Of a stretch of 64,000 bases of DNA, positions 63,706 to 64,000 are shown piece by piece; positions within the stretch are counted from its first letter, which is position 1; every line of letters starts with the position of its first letter. Source of the stretch: Prionace glauca (lineage: Eukaryota > Chordata > Chondrichthyes > Carcharhiniformes > Carcharhinidae). The position numbers were made by a program, and so were the translations under genes. Location: contig CM075729.1 of the NCBI GenBank assembly GCA_037974335.1, forward strand, positions 110,645,437 to 110,709,436, written 5' to 3'. The notes beneath the pieces were generated by a model. That model ran no database searches. It saw only the letters and a program-made list of their open reading frames with translations, and was not told where the DNA came from.

Positions 63706-64000
63706 CATAGAAATGCAACAGTGAAGAATGAGACCATTCGGCCCATTGAATCAGCACCTACAACAAGCCCACCCAGACCCCATCCCATAATGTCATGTAT
63801 TTATCCTGCCAATCCTCCTGACACTAAGGGGCAATTTCTTAACATGGCCAATCCACCTGACCTGCACAACTTTGGACTGTAGGAGGAAACCGGAGCACCC
63901 GGAGGAAACCCATCCAGACACCAGGAGAATGTACAGTCTCCACACAGGATGTGACCCCAGGCCAGATTTGAACCTGGGTCCTTGGCGCTGTGAGGCAGCA
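63706..64000 (-). mobile_element. tRNA-headed SINE, runs off the window end
   Basis: Minus-strand copy from tail ATGAGACCATTCGGCCCATT to GTCCTTGGCGCTGTGAGGCA. The head lies beyond the window. Confidence 0.8.

Overview
This looks like about 64 kb of intergenic chromosome from a cartilaginous fish, most likely a shark or other elasmobranch. The evidence is the repeat content. There are many tRNA-headed SINEs of the type common in elasmobranchs, whose 3' ends resemble CR1 LINEs. There are CR1 LINEs of several ages, L2-clade LINE 3' fragments ending in a run of AATAAATCAAATC, Penelope-like element (PLE) sequence, and a 33-bp minisatellite. I found no convincing host protein-coding gene, rRNA, tRNA or CRISPR array. 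Family assignments rest on translated motifs and on similarity between copies inside this window, because no database could be searched.

Layout. 1-9.1 kb holds SINEs, old CR1, L2 and PLE pieces, then the first 33-bp minisatellite (7780-9130). 9.5-13.4 kb holds an L2 fragment split by a young, almost intact CR1 (9770-12938) flanked by a 9-bp target duplication. 13.4-22.4 kb holds nested SINE/L2/foldback insertions and a degenerate ~90-bp tandem repeat. 23.1-25.7 kb holds two more blocks of the 33-bp minisatellite separated by a SINE. 25.9-27.4 kb holds a PLE (reverse transcriptase, Cys-rich linker, GIY-YIG endonuclease) with inverted terminal repeats. 28.5-31.7 kb holds CR1 and L2 fragments. 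31.7-38 kb is the least repetitive part and includes a small GC-rich, exon-like island. 38.8-45.5 kb holds mixed CR1 fragments, CR1-tailed SINEs and foldback elements. 45.6-49.2 kb holds a long CR1 on the minus strand, followed by a Tigger-like transposase relic. 53.9-59 kb holds three CR1 copies in tandem, one with both ORFs. 59.7-64 kb holds SINEs, L2 tails and two foldback insertions.

How the parts interact. L2 and CR1 elements carry their own reverse transcriptases. The SINEs have tRNA-type promoter boxes plus CR1-like tails, so they probably move with CR1 enzymes. A set of about eight small hairpin (foldback) elements shares its arms with the inverted ends of the PLE. I infer they are short derivatives moved by, or descended from, that PLE. 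This PLE/foldback relation, the growth of 27-bp and 33-bp tandem arrays from pieces of dispersed repeats, and CR1 copies that appear to end in a SINE body plus CR1 tail are the most interesting signals here.
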